DNA of 64,000 bases from VBWE01 sp943372645 (GCA_943372645.1 CALRZN010000024.1:1-64000), one strand, 5' to 3'. Positions 51,690-60,649 are shown, numbered from the stretch's first letter. Translations and numbers: made by a program. The notes: generated by a model from the sequence alone, not told the origin.

Positions 51690-52736
51690 ATGAAGGAAGA
51701 AGAAGTAGCTCATCTGTTTTCGCGCATCCGGGAATTGCCGTCCGAAGTTTCCCTGGAGCAGGTGGAAGCTGTTGTAAACGGTGCTGCCGCAGGCACACTG
51801 CATGCAACAACCAGCCTGTCGGGGAAGGTGTTTGCCAAATCATTGTTGAACGTAAAATTCTTTTCACTTATGGGACTTATGATCACCTCCGCCATATCAC
51901 TTGCATTGCTGTTCGGCGGCAGCACTACGGAAGAAACAACTGCGGGACCGGTAGCCGGCGAAGGCGAATCCGGCGGCACAACCACCTTTGAAATTACACC
52001 GCTCGATTCACCGGTAACAGCAGTGAAAAAGAAATCACTTCCCGATACCATCCGGCCCGGAAAAACAACCGTGCTGGTGATTAACGGGAAAACCACCGAA
52101 GTGCCCACACCGGCCATGGTTACGGTTACCAACGGCACCGCGTATGTGTATGCCGGTGATGAAGGTGCATATATGATTGCAACCGCAACCGATTCTGCAG
52201 GCAAAACCACCACGCATGTGGATCGCATGAACTGCATGACCGACGACAGCGAAGAACCCACCGTTTTTGCATTCAGCAGTGGTGACGGCAGTTGTTTTTC
52301 ATCCTGCGCTGCAAGCTGCGGCAACGGTTCGAATTATGCGTTTGTTATCGGTGAGTGTTCCGACGGAAGGAACACCAAATCGCGAAAACGCAGCAGGAGC
52401 AGTACGTCGGAAGGCTTTACTGCGAAAGGGAATTTTTATGTCTACGGCAGCAATGATTCAACCGTGATTGCTACAACACCCACACATAACAGCTTGCTGC
52501 CAAAAATATTCATCAGCGAACTGATCAAAGACAAACTGGTCGACGCGAACGAGGAATCCATCCGTTTTCAGCTTACGAACAAAAGTTTTAAAGTGAACGG
52601 GAAAGAACAACCGGAAGCAGTTTTCCAGAAATATAAAAAGCTGTACGAAACAACATCAGGCGTAAAAGTGAACAAGGAGTTTAATTACTACTACATGTAC
52701 AATGGTACGTCGGATGATATGAAAGATGACGATTAG
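51690..52736 (+). CDS. Single-TM membrane protein, candidate anti-sigma partner
   Basis: 348 residues. A cytoplasmic N-terminal region (1-55; EEEVAHLFSRIRELPSEVSLEQVEAVVN), one membrane segment (about 57-76, FFSLMGLMITSAISLALLF) and an extracytoplasmic part with a Gly/Thr/Glu-rich linker, Cys-rich stretch (CFSSCAASCGNGSN) and a C-terminal region about 285-340 (FISELIKDKLVDANEESIRFQL...FQKYKKLY). The topology and close coupling to the sigma gene fit a divergent anti-sigma factor; no known anti-sigma domain was recognised. Confidence 0.75.
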   Translation: MKEEEVAHLFSRIRELPSEVSLEQVEAVVNGAAAGTLHATTSLSGKVFAKSLLNVKFFSLMGLMITSAISLALLFGGSTTEETTAGPVAGEGESGGTTTFEITPLDSPVTAVKKKSLPDTIRPGKTTVLVINGKTTEVPTPAMVTVTNGTAYVYAGDEGAYMIATATDSAGKTTTHVDRMNCMTDDSEEPTVFAFSSGDGSCFSSCAASCGNGSNYAFVIGECSDGRNTKSRKRSRSSTSEGFTAKGNFYVYGSNDSTVIATTPTHNSLLPKIFISELIKDKLVDANEESIRFQLTNKSFKVNGKEQPEAVFQKYKKLYETTSGVKVNKEFNYYYMYNGTSDDMKDDD

Positions 52737-52794
52737 ATCGTTTAAAACAGATCGTCTGCAAAATCCGGTTTTCGGAAAGTGAATCTGGCTTCAA

Positions 52795-52890
52795 GTGGCA
52801 GCAGCAGTAAGCAGTGGCAGTCTGTGTTTTTTTCAGAAGAAGAATCTGTTCCTTACACCAGCCCGACTGCCACTCCTGTCTGCCACTGCC
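52795..52890. repeat. GCAGTGGCAG palindromic element, copy 2
   Basis: Arms GTGGCAGCAGCAGTAAGCAG and CTGCCACTCCTGTCTGCCAC flank a loop (TTTTTTTCAGAAGAAGAATC and on) almost identical to copy 1 at 7381. Confidence 0.75.
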
Positions 52891-52921
52891 GATTAATACA
52901 AGATGTTTTATTGAAACGATC

Positions 52922-54409
52922 TTATTCCTTAACCGCATCCTGCAATACCTCGAGAATACGCGCCATGGAAAGTGTATCGAGTTTGCCGTAGGTGCTGAGT
53001 GCTTCGCGCATTTCGGTGGCGGAAAAAAGATCGGCGGCCTGGTGCATCTGTTCGTACAGGGTCATGGCCTGTGAGCCGTTGGCCACTTTCAGTTCATCGT
53101 AACTCATGCCGGGAACAAGTGCGGGCAGCACATTTTTCAGCGACACGGAACCTTTCATGCGCGGATGGTGATACGTGCGTTCCATAAACGGCTGCATGAG
53201 GTCGCGCATACGCGCAATGCGCTGGTCAATGGCTTCGCCTTTTTCCGGGAATATTTTTTTTAACGCGAGCAGGATGTTTTTTTCCAGCGTTACATCGTAA
53301 ATGAGCAGTGTGCCTTCGCCTTCTGTTTCGCGCAGCAGTTGATCGAGGAATTCGGGACGCGGATCAGTGCCGGGTTCGGCAATAAATTCGATGTGCTGCA
53401 GTTCGCCGCCCGGTGTTTCCTGGCGGTGAATGGAAAACTGGAAGGGCAGGTGCTGGTACGGTTTGGTACCGTCGTACATGGGCACAGCCGGCATAAACAA
53501 TTCGATATCGAAATACAGCAGCGGATATTTTAAGCCGCTAAGAAATTCACGCAGGCGTGGTTTGTCCACCTGTGCTTCGCCGCTTTTAAACGCAGCCACC
53601 TGCATGCGCGCCATGTCGTTGAGTGCGCTCACATCGCTGATGTCGCCGATGGTTTCAATGCCCGACTGGTACAGCAGGAACGCATCCGTACGCGAAAGCC
53701 CGGTGAGGTTAAAGATGCTGCTTTCACCAAACGGTTTCCAGCACTGCCCCATAAAATCGCAGGTGTAGGGCTGAAAACAATGTTCGCCGATGGGCCGTTC
53801 CGGAACCTGGGGCGATGCCAGTATGGTTTTCATATCTGCAATGCGCAGCGCAATTTCGTTCAGTTGTTTTACGCAATGTTCGGTAACCGGAACCTGTTTG
53901 AATAACTGCTGCAGGTTTACCGCACCGCGGCGCACGTAGTAGCCGTCAATATGAATGAGCGAAAACGATTCGATGGTTATGCCGCAATGATGCAGCACAA
54001 AATACTGCAGCGCCGCATCGTTGTAATGCACATGCGAAACACGCAGCGAACTTTTTACTTCGTATGCGCGCCAGCTGTTGCCGTGGCGTTCAAGAATATC
54101 CACAAAAATGAGAATGCCTTCGAAACGGAATGCGGCTTCGTAAATGGCCGGAATTTCCGGATCATTCATCAGCTCACGCGTGCGGTCGGGGGCTTCTTCA
54201 AAACGTTTGGTAAGTCCCGCGGTAGCATCCACGCCGCCCGGAAACAGGTCACGCGCACGCAGCCCGATGTCGTTGCCCCGGTTAAACAGCGCCTGCCGCT
54301 CCGCGGAAACCGGATCGCGTTTCTGCGGATAAAAGCGGTACAGGAAAAGTGACTTGGAGCACTGCAGTCCGCGGATGTAGCTGGTTTTGCTGAGTATGTG
54401 TTTTTCCAA
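52922..54409 (-). CDS. DUF2779 protein: RecB/Cas4-like nuclease joined to an exonuclease-like domain
   Basis: 495 residues. The N-terminal part (about 1-230) is Cas4/RecB-nuclease-like: LSKTSYIRGLQCSKSLFLYRF, the acidic FVDILER and the catalytic E-x-K in YEVKSSLRVS, then PYTCDFMGQCW, giving Cys residues in the positions that bind a 4Fe-4S cluster in Cas4/AddB. A helix-hairpin-like linker (about 240-285) precedes the DUF2779 part with LLYFDIELFMPAVP, which resembles the first acidic motif of DnaQ-type exonucleases. Expected to act on DNA or RNA ends; unproven. The frame starts with TTG at 54409; no closer ATG fits the conserved N terminus. Confidence 0.8.
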   Translation of the reverse strand: MEKHILSKTSYIRGLQCSKSLFLYRFYPQKRDPVSAERQALFNRGNDIGLRARDLFPGGVDATAGLTKRFEEAPDRTRELMNDPEIPAIYEAAFRFEGILIFVDILERHGNSWRAYEVKSSLRVSHVHYNDAALQYFVLHHCGITIESFSLIHIDGYYVRRGAVNLQQLFKQVPVTEHCVKQLNEIALRIADMKTILASPQVPERPIGEHCFQPYTCDFMGQCWKPFGESSIFNLTGLSRTDAFLLYQSGIETIGDISDVSALNDMARMQVAAFKSGEAQVDKPRLREFLSGLKYPLLYFDIELFMPAVPMYDGTKPYQHLPFQFSIHRQETPGGELQHIEFIAEPGTDPRPEFLDQLLRETEGEGTLLIYDVTLEKNILLALKKIFPEKGEAIDQRIARMRDLMQPFMERTYHHPRMKGSVSLKNVLPALVPGMSYDELKVANGSQAMTLYEQMHQAADLFSATEMREALSTYGKLDTLSMARILEVLQDAVKE

Positions 54410-54515
54410 AGCGGGGTAAAGGTAATAATAACCCTATTCCGGCAAACAGCTGTTGCAGGAAATTGAAGTTATCTGTATTGCGTGATGTTTTTGTTAATCG
54501 GTAGTTTCTGCATGA

Positions 54516-54590
54516 GTGGCAGTGGCAGAAGGCAGTGGCAGTCGGTTCATGTAAAACAATCCGACTGCTGCTGCCTTCTGCTGCTGCCAC
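54516..54590. repeat. GCAGTGGCAG palindromic element, copy 3
   Basis: Two 30-base arms (54516-54545 and 54561-54590) pair over most of their length around a 15-base loop. It ends three bases from the stop codon of proC. Confidence 0.8.
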
Positions 54591-54593
54591 TTT

Positions 54594-55397
54594 TTACCCG
54601 TTCGAAAGCTCCGCAGCACGATCACGTGCCCGCAATATCCCCTGCTGCAGGTTTTCCGCAACATGCGTTTCATTAAACACATTAAACGCTGCTTCGGTGG
54701 TGCCGCCTTTGGAGGCTACGGTGCGGATGAGTTCTTCGCTGGTTTTGCCGCCGTTGTTGATGAGGTGAAATGCGCCGAGCATGGTTTGTTTTACCAGTGT
54801 GGCCGATACGGCTTCGTCCATGCCCATTTTTACGCCGGCATCGGTCATGGCTTTAAACAGGTAAAAGAAATAGGCCGGACCGCTGCCGCTGAGTGCGGTA
54901 ACGGCGTCGAGCATTTCTTCGCGTTCAAAAAATACGGTGCGGCCGGTGGTGGCCAGCAGCTGCTCGGTTTTGCGGATGTTTTCGGGCGTAACGGCTTCGT
55001 GTGCACAAACGCCGGTCATGCCCATGCTTATTTCTACCGGCGAGTTGGGCATGGCGCGCACAATTTCGCGGGTGTTTAATTGCTGTTCAATCACCTGCAT
55101 GCGCACACCGGCCATAATGGAAAGTACGATCATGCCCGGACGGATGTGCTGCGCGAGGGCAGGAGCGAGGGCGAGAAAATCCTGCGGTTTTACCGCGAGA
55201 ATGATGAGGTTACTTTCACCGATAGCTGCATCGCCGGGAACCACCACGCGGCCGAGGTTTAACGCGCGCAGTTCTTCTTTACGTGGTTCGCTTTTCTCCA
55301 CAAGCAACAGGTTTTCAGGAGCAACAATGGTGTAACGCAGAAAGGCGCGGGCATACACCATGCCCATGTTTCCGCAGCCGATTATGGTGATTTTCAT
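54594..55397 (-). CDS. proC: Pyrroline-5-carboxylate reductase
   Basis: 267 residues. The NADPH site IIGCGNMGMVYARAFL, VILAVKPQDF-like ILAVKPQDFLALAP, RAMPNSPVEISMGMTGVC and the ProC signature in ALSGSGPAYFFYLFKAMTDAGVKMG are all present, with the dimer helices at the C terminus. It reduces pyrroline-5-carboxylate to proline. A perfect TACCTTTG box lies four bases before the ATG. Confidence 0.97.
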   Translation of the reverse strand: MKITIIGCGNMGMVYARAFLRYTIVAPENLLLVEKSEPRKEELRALNLGRVVVPGDAAIGESNLIILAVKPQDFLALAPALAQHIRPGMIVLSIMAGVRMQVIEQQLNTREIVRAMPNSPVEISMGMTGVCAHEAVTPENIRKTEQLLATTGRTVFFEREEMLDAVTALSGSGPAYFFYLFKAMTDAGVKMGMDEAVSATLVKQTMLGAFHLINNGGKTSEELIRTVASKGGTTEAAFNVFNETHVAENLQQGILRARDRAAELSNG

Positions 55398-55401
55398 TCG
55401 G

Positions 55402-55409
55402 CAAAGGTA
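55402..55409 (-). promoter_or_regulatory. -7 box (TACCTTTG) for proC
   Basis: Perfect TAnnTTTG on the minus strand, four bases before ATG 55397; a leaderless or nearly leaderless mRNA is predicted. Confidence 0.7.
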
Positions 55410-55453
55410 TGCACTTCGTTTCAGGTTTTATGATAGCAGACTTCCTATAATTA

Positions 55454-55596
55454 GTGGCAGTGGCAGGGGGCAGTGGCAGTCTTTCTACGATCTTCACCAT
55501 CCATTTGAAAAAACAGCAAAGCTGTTTTTCAAATGCATGTAACCGGAACATAAAATGGAATAGTATCCGACTGCCACTGCCAACTGCCCCTGCCAC
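55454..55596. repeat. GCAGTGGCAG palindromic element, copy 4
   Basis: 28-base arms (55454-55481 and 55569-55596) flank an 87-base loop. The loop holds its own near-perfect palindrome at 55502-55535 (CATTTGAAAAAACAGC with GCTGTTTTTCAAATG). It is the third consecutive spacer with this family. Confidence 0.8.
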
Positions 55597-55691
55597 TGGT
55601 AAAATGAACTTCCCTGTACCACAATCTTATTAACCGCCTGTTAAAAACTTTACCCGTTTTTAGCCGTCAAACCTGTTAATTTCGCGGATAT

Positions 55692-58331
55692 ATGGCCAAG
55701 AGCAAAACCGGCGGAAAAGAGACAGCAGACAAGGAAACGCCTTTGATGAAACAGTACAATGCAATCAAAGGGAAATATCCCGATGCGTTGCTGCTGTTTC
55801 GTGTGGGCGATTTTTACGAAACCTTTGGTTCGGATGCGGTGCGTGCTTCACAGATATTGGGCATTGTACTTACGCGGCGGGCCAATGGTTCGGCAGCGTA
55901 CATTGAACTGGCCGGTTTTCCGCACCATTCGCTTGATTCGTACCTGCCGCGCCTGGTGCGTGCCGGACTGCGCGTGGCCATCTGCGATCAGCTCGAAGAT
56001 CCGAAGCTGACCAAAACCATTGTGAAACGCGGCGTTACCGAACTGGTTACACCCGGCGTGGCGTTCAGCGATAAAGTGCTTGATCACAAAACGAATAATT
56101 TCCTGGCGGCGGTGCATCTTACCGACAAAGAAGCCGGGGTTTCGTTTCTCGATATTTCTACCGGCGAATTTTTGGTTGCACAGGGTTCGCATGAATATGC
56201 GGATAAACTGCTGCAGAGTTTTCGTCCGAGCGAAGTGCTGTTCTGCAAAAACCAGCGCAAACAGTTTACGGCAGAATTTGGTGAACGCTTTAACCTGTTT
56301 GGCCTCGACGAATGGGTGTTTACCGAATCGTTTGCGGGTGAACGGCTGCTGAATCATTTCGGTACCAAATCGCTGAAAGGGTTTGGTGTTGACAACCAGC
56401 CGCTCGGTATCATCGCTGCCGGTGCCGCGCTGCATTACCTTTCGGAAGCGCAGCACGAACGACTGCAGCACCTCTCTGCACTTTCGCGCATTGAAGAAGA
56501 TCGTTTTGTGTGGCTGGATCGCTTCACGGTACGGAATCTTGAAATTTTCGGATCGGGCAACGAAAACGCCCGTACGCTGATTGATATTATTGACCAGACG
56601 GTTTCGCCCATGGGTGGCCGCCTGCTGAAACGCTGGCTGGCATTGCCGCTGAAAGAAGCCGCTGCCATTAACGAGCGCCTCGATGCCGTTGCCGCGTTGC
56701 TCGAACATCCCGAACTGCGTGATGAACTGCATGCGCTTATTGCACCCATCGGCGACCTGGAACGCCTGATTTCGAAATCGGCGGCCGGGCGTATTTCACC
56801 GCGCGAAACTGCGCAGCTGAAACGCGCACTGCAGGCGCTGGAACCGATACGCGAAAAATTAGAACAGGCATCGAACCCGACGCTGAAACAGCTCGGCAAA
56901 TCCATTGACCTGTGCATGGCCATCCGCGAACGCATTGAACGCGAACTGCATGCCGATGCGCCGGTGCTGGTGAACAAAGGCAATGTAATTGCGGAAGGCG
57001 TGGATGCGGAACTGGATGAACTGCGCAACCTGTCCACCTCCGGAAAAAATTACCTGCTCGAAGTACAGCAACGCGAATGTGAACGCACTGGCATTACGTC
57101 GCTGAAAGTGGCGTTTAACAATGTGTTTGGCTATTACCTCGAAGTTACGAATGCGCATAAAGACAAAGTACCGACGGACTGGATACGCAAACAGACGCTG
57201 GTAAACGCCGAGCGTTACATTACGCAGGAACTGAAAACGTACGAGGAAAAAATTCTCGGCGCGGAAGAAAAAATATTGGCCATTGAAACACGCCTGTACC
57301 AGGCGCTGGTAACGGCCATCGGCGAACACGTGGTACCGATTCAGAAAAATGCCACGCTGCTGGCGCGTATCGACTGCCTGTGCGGGTACGCGGTGCTGGC
57401 GCAGAAAAACAATTACGTGCGGCCGCACCTGAACGATTCGCATGTGCTTGACATCAAAGGCGGCCGCCACCCGGTGATTGAACATCAGCTTCCGCCCGGT
57501 GAAAAATACGTGGCCAACGATGTGTACCTCGATCCGGATACGCAACAGATCATCATCATCACCGGTCCGAACATGGCCGGTAAATCCGCACTGCTGCGGC
57601 AAACGGCGCTGATAGTGCTGCTGGCCCAGGCGGGTTGTTTTGTGCCGGCCACCAATGCGGAGATCGGGCTCGTGGATAAAATATTTACGCGCGTGGGCGC
57701 ATCGGATAATATTTCGTCGGGCGAATCCACGTTTATGGTGGAGATGAACGAAACCGCCAGCATTTTGAATAACATGTCGGCGCGCAGCCTCATTTTGCTT
57801 GATGAAATCGGGCGCGGAACGAGTACTTACGATGGTATTTCCATTGCGTGGTCCATTACCGAATACATCCACGAGCACCCGCACGCCCGCGCCCGCACGC
57901 TGTTTGCCACGCACTACCACGAACTGAATGAAATGGAACACCGTTTCAAACGGATCAAAAATTTTAACGTGAGTGTGAAAGAAGTGGCCAACAAAGTGAT
58001 CTTTCTGCGCAAATTGGTACCCGGCGGCAGCGAACACAGTTTCGGTATTCACGTGGCCCGCATGGCCGGTATGCCCCGCAAAGTGGTGGACCGCGCCGGT
58101 GAAGTGCTGCTGCAGCTCGAACGCTCGCACAGCGACACCGAACTGATGAAAAGCGAAACCCACCAGAAGAAAAAAGAAGCCGGCGAAGATGTGCAGCTGA
58201 GTTTTTTCCAGCTGGATGATCCGGTGCTGGAGAATATTCGGGAGGAATTACTGAAGACGGATATTAATACACTTACGCCGGTGGAGGCGCTGATGAAGCT
58301 GAATGAGATTCGGAAGATGATTGGGGGGTAG
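55692..58331 (+). CDS. mutS: DNA mismatch repair protein MutS
   Basis: 879 residues with the full MutS1 layout: mismatch-binding FRVGDFYETF (the Phe-x-Glu motif) at about 36-45, connector, lever and clamp domains, and the ATPase with Walker A GPNMAGKSALLRQ, FMVEMNETASILNN, Walker B LILLDEIGRGTSTYDGISIAW and the His of ATHYHEL. It recognises mismatches and recruits MutL. The Lys/Glu-rich stretch near the end precedes the usual C-terminal helix pair. An AT-rich island starts 260 bases after its stop. Confidence 0.98.
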   Translation: MAKSKTGGKETADKETPLMKQYNAIKGKYPDALLLFRVGDFYETFGSDAVRASQILGIVLTRRANGSAAYIELAGFPHHSLDSYLPRLVRAGLRVAICDQLEDPKLTKTIVKRGVTELVTPGVAFSDKVLDHKTNNFLAAVHLTDKEAGVSFLDISTGEFLVAQGSHEYADKLLQSFRPSEVLFCKNQRKQFTAEFGERFNLFGLDEWVFTESFAGERLLNHFGTKSLKGFGVDNQPLGIIAAGAALHYLSEAQHERLQHLSALSRIEEDRFVWLDRFTVRNLEIFGSGNENARTLIDIIDQTVSPMGGRLLKRWLALPLKEAAAINERLDAVAALLEHPELRDELHALIAPIGDLERLISKSAAGRISPRETAQLKRALQALEPIREKLEQASNPTLKQLGKSIDLCMAIRERIERELHADAPVLVNKGNVIAEGVDAELDELRNLSTSGKNYLLEVQQRECERTGITSLKVAFNNVFGYYLEVTNAHKDKVPTDWIRKQTLVNAERYITQELKTYEEKILGAEEKILAIETRLYQALVTAIGEHVVPIQKNATLLARIDCLCGYAVLAQKNNYVRPHLNDSHVLDIKGGRHPVIEHQLPPGEKYVANDVYLDPDTQQIIIITGPNMAGKSALLRQTALIVLLAQAGCFVPATNAEIGLVDKIFTRVGASDNISSGESTFMVEMNETASILNNMSARSLILLDEIGRGTSTYDGISIAWSITEYIHEHPHARARTLFATHYHELNEMEHRFKRIKNFNVSVKEVANKVIFLRKLVPGGSEHSFGIHVARMAGMPRKVVDRAGEVLLQLERSHSDTELMKSETHQKKKEAGEDVQLSFFQLDDPVLENIREELLKTDINTLTPVEALMKLNEIRKMIGG

Positions 58332-58593
58332 AAAGTAGCCGCCGCCTCCCTTTAACTATCGCCTGTGTGCATCCGCACATGACATAGCGTGATTGCAGGC
58401 AGGCTGAAGATGACGGATGCTACTGTTTTTATGGTTTTATGTATTGCGATCTGATTTAAAATATATTTTTTCGTTTATGATTTTGTTGTATAAATTGTAA
58501 ATAAAATTCAGTATCGTTATTGAATATGGTTTTTAATTATTTATATTTGAAGTAGGTTTACAAATAAGTGAGTTAAGTGCAATTTTACAGACG

Positions 58594-60021
58594 ATGAAAA
58601 TCAGTAGAATATATAGCCTTAATAAGTCACAAGCAGAATTGGACTTTGTTGACATCGATCCAAGAGGTGATACGCCGTTATTTTTAGATCCTTTTTTCTT
58701 AAGCAAGAAACATGACAACTGGTCACACGAAGCTACTTTGACGATACGAAGCTTTTTTCAGCGTGTAATTGATTTAATAAGAAACGAAAATGAAGATGAA
58801 GCGAAAGAATTATTTGACCATTTGCATGAACCAAATTCAACTTGTTTAGGTATGTCAGTTGGCGACCCCCAAGGACGAGGTGTAGGAAATGAAGATACAG
58901 ATAAAATATATAACAACTTACTTCGGAGCAGAGCTATTCAAACAGGACTGATTCAAGATATTGAAGATAATATTTTATTTGTTGACAACTTTGGAAAGGA
59001 CAAACTTTCCGATATGACAACAAATATTATTACAAAGCATCTAATTCAATATACTCAAAATCAATGTCAACTTCACAATATACCATTAACGCAAGGAATA
59101 GCCTCTGGATATTTTTGGAACCGTCAGGAGAATGAATGGCAAACTGAATATACGGAAATGCTTGTAGTGAATAATAAAAAAATACTCCTTATCCCCAAAG
59201 GAATAGTTTCTTTCAGTAAAGCATATACTCCAGACAAATACTATAATCATTTCGTTCTTGAGTTTCTCCAAGATGAACACTTAAGAATGCAAACTGCGTT
59301 AGTTCAAAGGAAAAATAATGGTACTCAATTTGTAACAAAGAAGAGTCTTAAAGAAATCAATCCTCAATCCAAAGAATTTCTTAGAAGATTCACAAGGGAT
59401 CATCCAGAAGTACTTGAGCAATTTAAAGACGAAACCAATATAATTTCATTAACGAATATTGAAATCACAGATATAGATATTGGGCAAATTTTGCAGGACT
59501 TAATTGTCCGACTTCAAACTATTCCAGGAGGGAATGATGATGCTTCAAATTTTCATAATATTATAATAGGTATTTTAGAAATTGTTTTTTATCCTCACTT
59601 GATTAACCCAGTCAAAGAATTGGAAATTCACAATGGTAGAAAGAGGATTGATATATCTTTTGATAATGCTTCAAAAACGGGTATATTTCGAAGACTTTCA
59701 GAAAATCATAGAATACCCTGTCCATACATTTACGTGGAGTGTAAAAATTACAGCAGAGATGTTGCAAATCCAGAATTGGACCAAATGGGAGGTAGGTTTT
59801 CGGTAAATAGAGGTCAGGTAGGCTTTGTTGTTTGCCGTTCAATCGACAATATGCAACTTTTCATTGAAAGGTGTCGTGATACATTTCGAGACGGCAGAGG
59901 TTTGATTATTCCACTTGTAGATGCAGACATAATTGATTTACTACAAAACTATAATGATTGGAATCCAGAATTTACCGAACACTTCTTGTCAGATAGAATT
60001 AGGCAAATTACAATAAACTAA
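58594..60021 (+). CDS. Candidate single-gene defence nuclease with C-terminal PD-(D/E)XK domain
   Basis: 475 residues, cytoplasmic, AT-rich. The N-terminal part (about 1-310) is unassigned and opens with AELDFVDIDPRGDTPLFLDP; a further motif is FVDNFGKDKLSDMTTNIITKHL. Residues 320-420 form a restriction-endonuclease-like domain: E329 in GILEIVFYPH, D353 in RKRIDISFDN, E382/K384 in YIYVECKNYS, and a following QMGGRFSVNRGQVGFVVCRS segment as in Mrr-like nucleases. Proteins with this two-part layout are found as lone genes in variable regions. Defence against phage or plasmids is inference. It sits in an accessory island beside an XkdF-like gene and a toxin-antitoxin remnant. Confidence 0.75.
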   Translation: MKISRIYSLNKSQAELDFVDIDPRGDTPLFLDPFFLSKKHDNWSHEATLTIRSFFQRVIDLIRNENEDEAKELFDHLHEPNSTCLGMSVGDPQGRGVGNEDTDKIYNNLLRSRAIQTGLIQDIEDNILFVDNFGKDKLSDMTTNIITKHLIQYTQNQCQLHNIPLTQGIASGYFWNRQENEWQTEYTEMLVVNNKKILLIPKGIVSFSKAYTPDKYYNHFVLEFLQDEHLRMQTALVQRKNNGTQFVTKKSLKEINPQSKEFLRRFTRDHPEVLEQFKDETNIISLTNIEITDIDIGQILQDLIVRLQTIPGGNDDASNFHNIIIGILEIVFYPHLINPVKELEIHNGRKRIDISFDNASKTGIFRRLSENHRIPCPYIYVECKNYSRDVANPELDQMGGRFSVNRGQVGFVVCRSIDNMQLFIERCRDTFRDGRGLIIPLVDADIIDLLQNYNDWNPEFTEHFLSDRIRQITIN

Positions 60022-60041
60022 ACTGAACATAGCATGAGTTA

Positions 60042-60163
60042 TGCCAAAGGCGGGGTGATGTGCAAACTCGGAGCTTTGTGCTTCTATTCAAGTTCAGTGC
60101 TGGTTGACCGTTTTGTGCTCCGAAACCCGCCCGAACCCAAAGCCCAAAAACGTTATAGGTAAC
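60042..60163. repeat. Imperfect foldback between two accessory genes
   Basis: GGCGGG at 60051 and CGGAGC at 60071 pair with GCTCCG at 60117 and CCCGCC at 60127, forming a broken stem across the spacer between the nuclease and XkdF-like genes; it ends in CGTTATAGGTAAC. It may be a recombination or termination site. Confidence 0.4.
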
Positions 60164-60186
60164 TTAAATAAAAAAAAATATTTGAA

Positions 60187-60576
60187 ATGAGTAACTATGT
60201 TTTCGGGCCGGCAATGATTCCGGATAAAAAAATCTACAGAAATGCGAACAATGCCGTCAGGGAACCTCATTTTGTCATATTCAATACAGATACCATAAAA
60301 CGAATTAGAGAAAAATTTCATAAAAACAATTTTGACAATCGAGTTAATATTAATCATGATGGCATTCAGGTAAGTGGTGTCAGAATGACCAAATCTTTTC
60401 TAATCGACTCCGAAAACAGATCGTCCTTGAAAGATAATTTCCTCGACCTCCCGGATGGCACTTGGATGATCGAATATGAAATTGAGAATGAGGAGATCTG
60501 GAATATGATTGGAGAAAAGAAATTAAATGGGTTCAGCGTAGAGGGTCTATTTGTGTATGGAGATTTGTTAGAGTAA
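60187..60576 (+). CDS. XkdF-like protein (phage prohead-protease-related fold), stand-alone
   Basis: 129 residues. GPAMIPDKKIYRNANNA, VSGVRMTKSFLIDSENRSS, GTWMIEYEIENEEIWNMIGEKKLNGFSVEGLFVYGD match the XkdF/prohead serine protease pattern found in phage head-maturation genes. No portal, capsid or terminase genes are nearby, so it is a domesticated or stranded phage gene. It may be inactive, or serve as a sensor or decoy for phage assembly; both are speculation. AT-rich like the preceding gene. Confidence 0.7.
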   Translation: MSNYVFGPAMIPDKKIYRNANNAVREPHFVIFNTDTIKRIREKFHKNNFDNRVNINHDGIQVSGVRMTKSFLIDSENRSSLKDNFLDLPDGTWMIEYEIENEEIWNMIGEKKLNGFSVEGLFVYGDLLE

Positions 60577-60649
60577 CCCTGAGCGATTGCCTGCCCCCCT
60601 TTTCCGCTAGCAATAATTTCCCTAAATTTATTTACTATAATTTATCGCC

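Noticed and set aside
56859..58163. A 434-codon open frame antisense to mutS
   Set aside because: The sense strand encodes an unmistakable MutS ATPase; the antisense product has no recognisable motif and the composition of a shadow frame.
58332..58593. A gene or element in the spacer between mutS and the candidate nuclease
   Set aside because: No frame with a credible start, no strong palindrome and no promoter box were found; it is only a change from GC-rich to AT-rich sequence.
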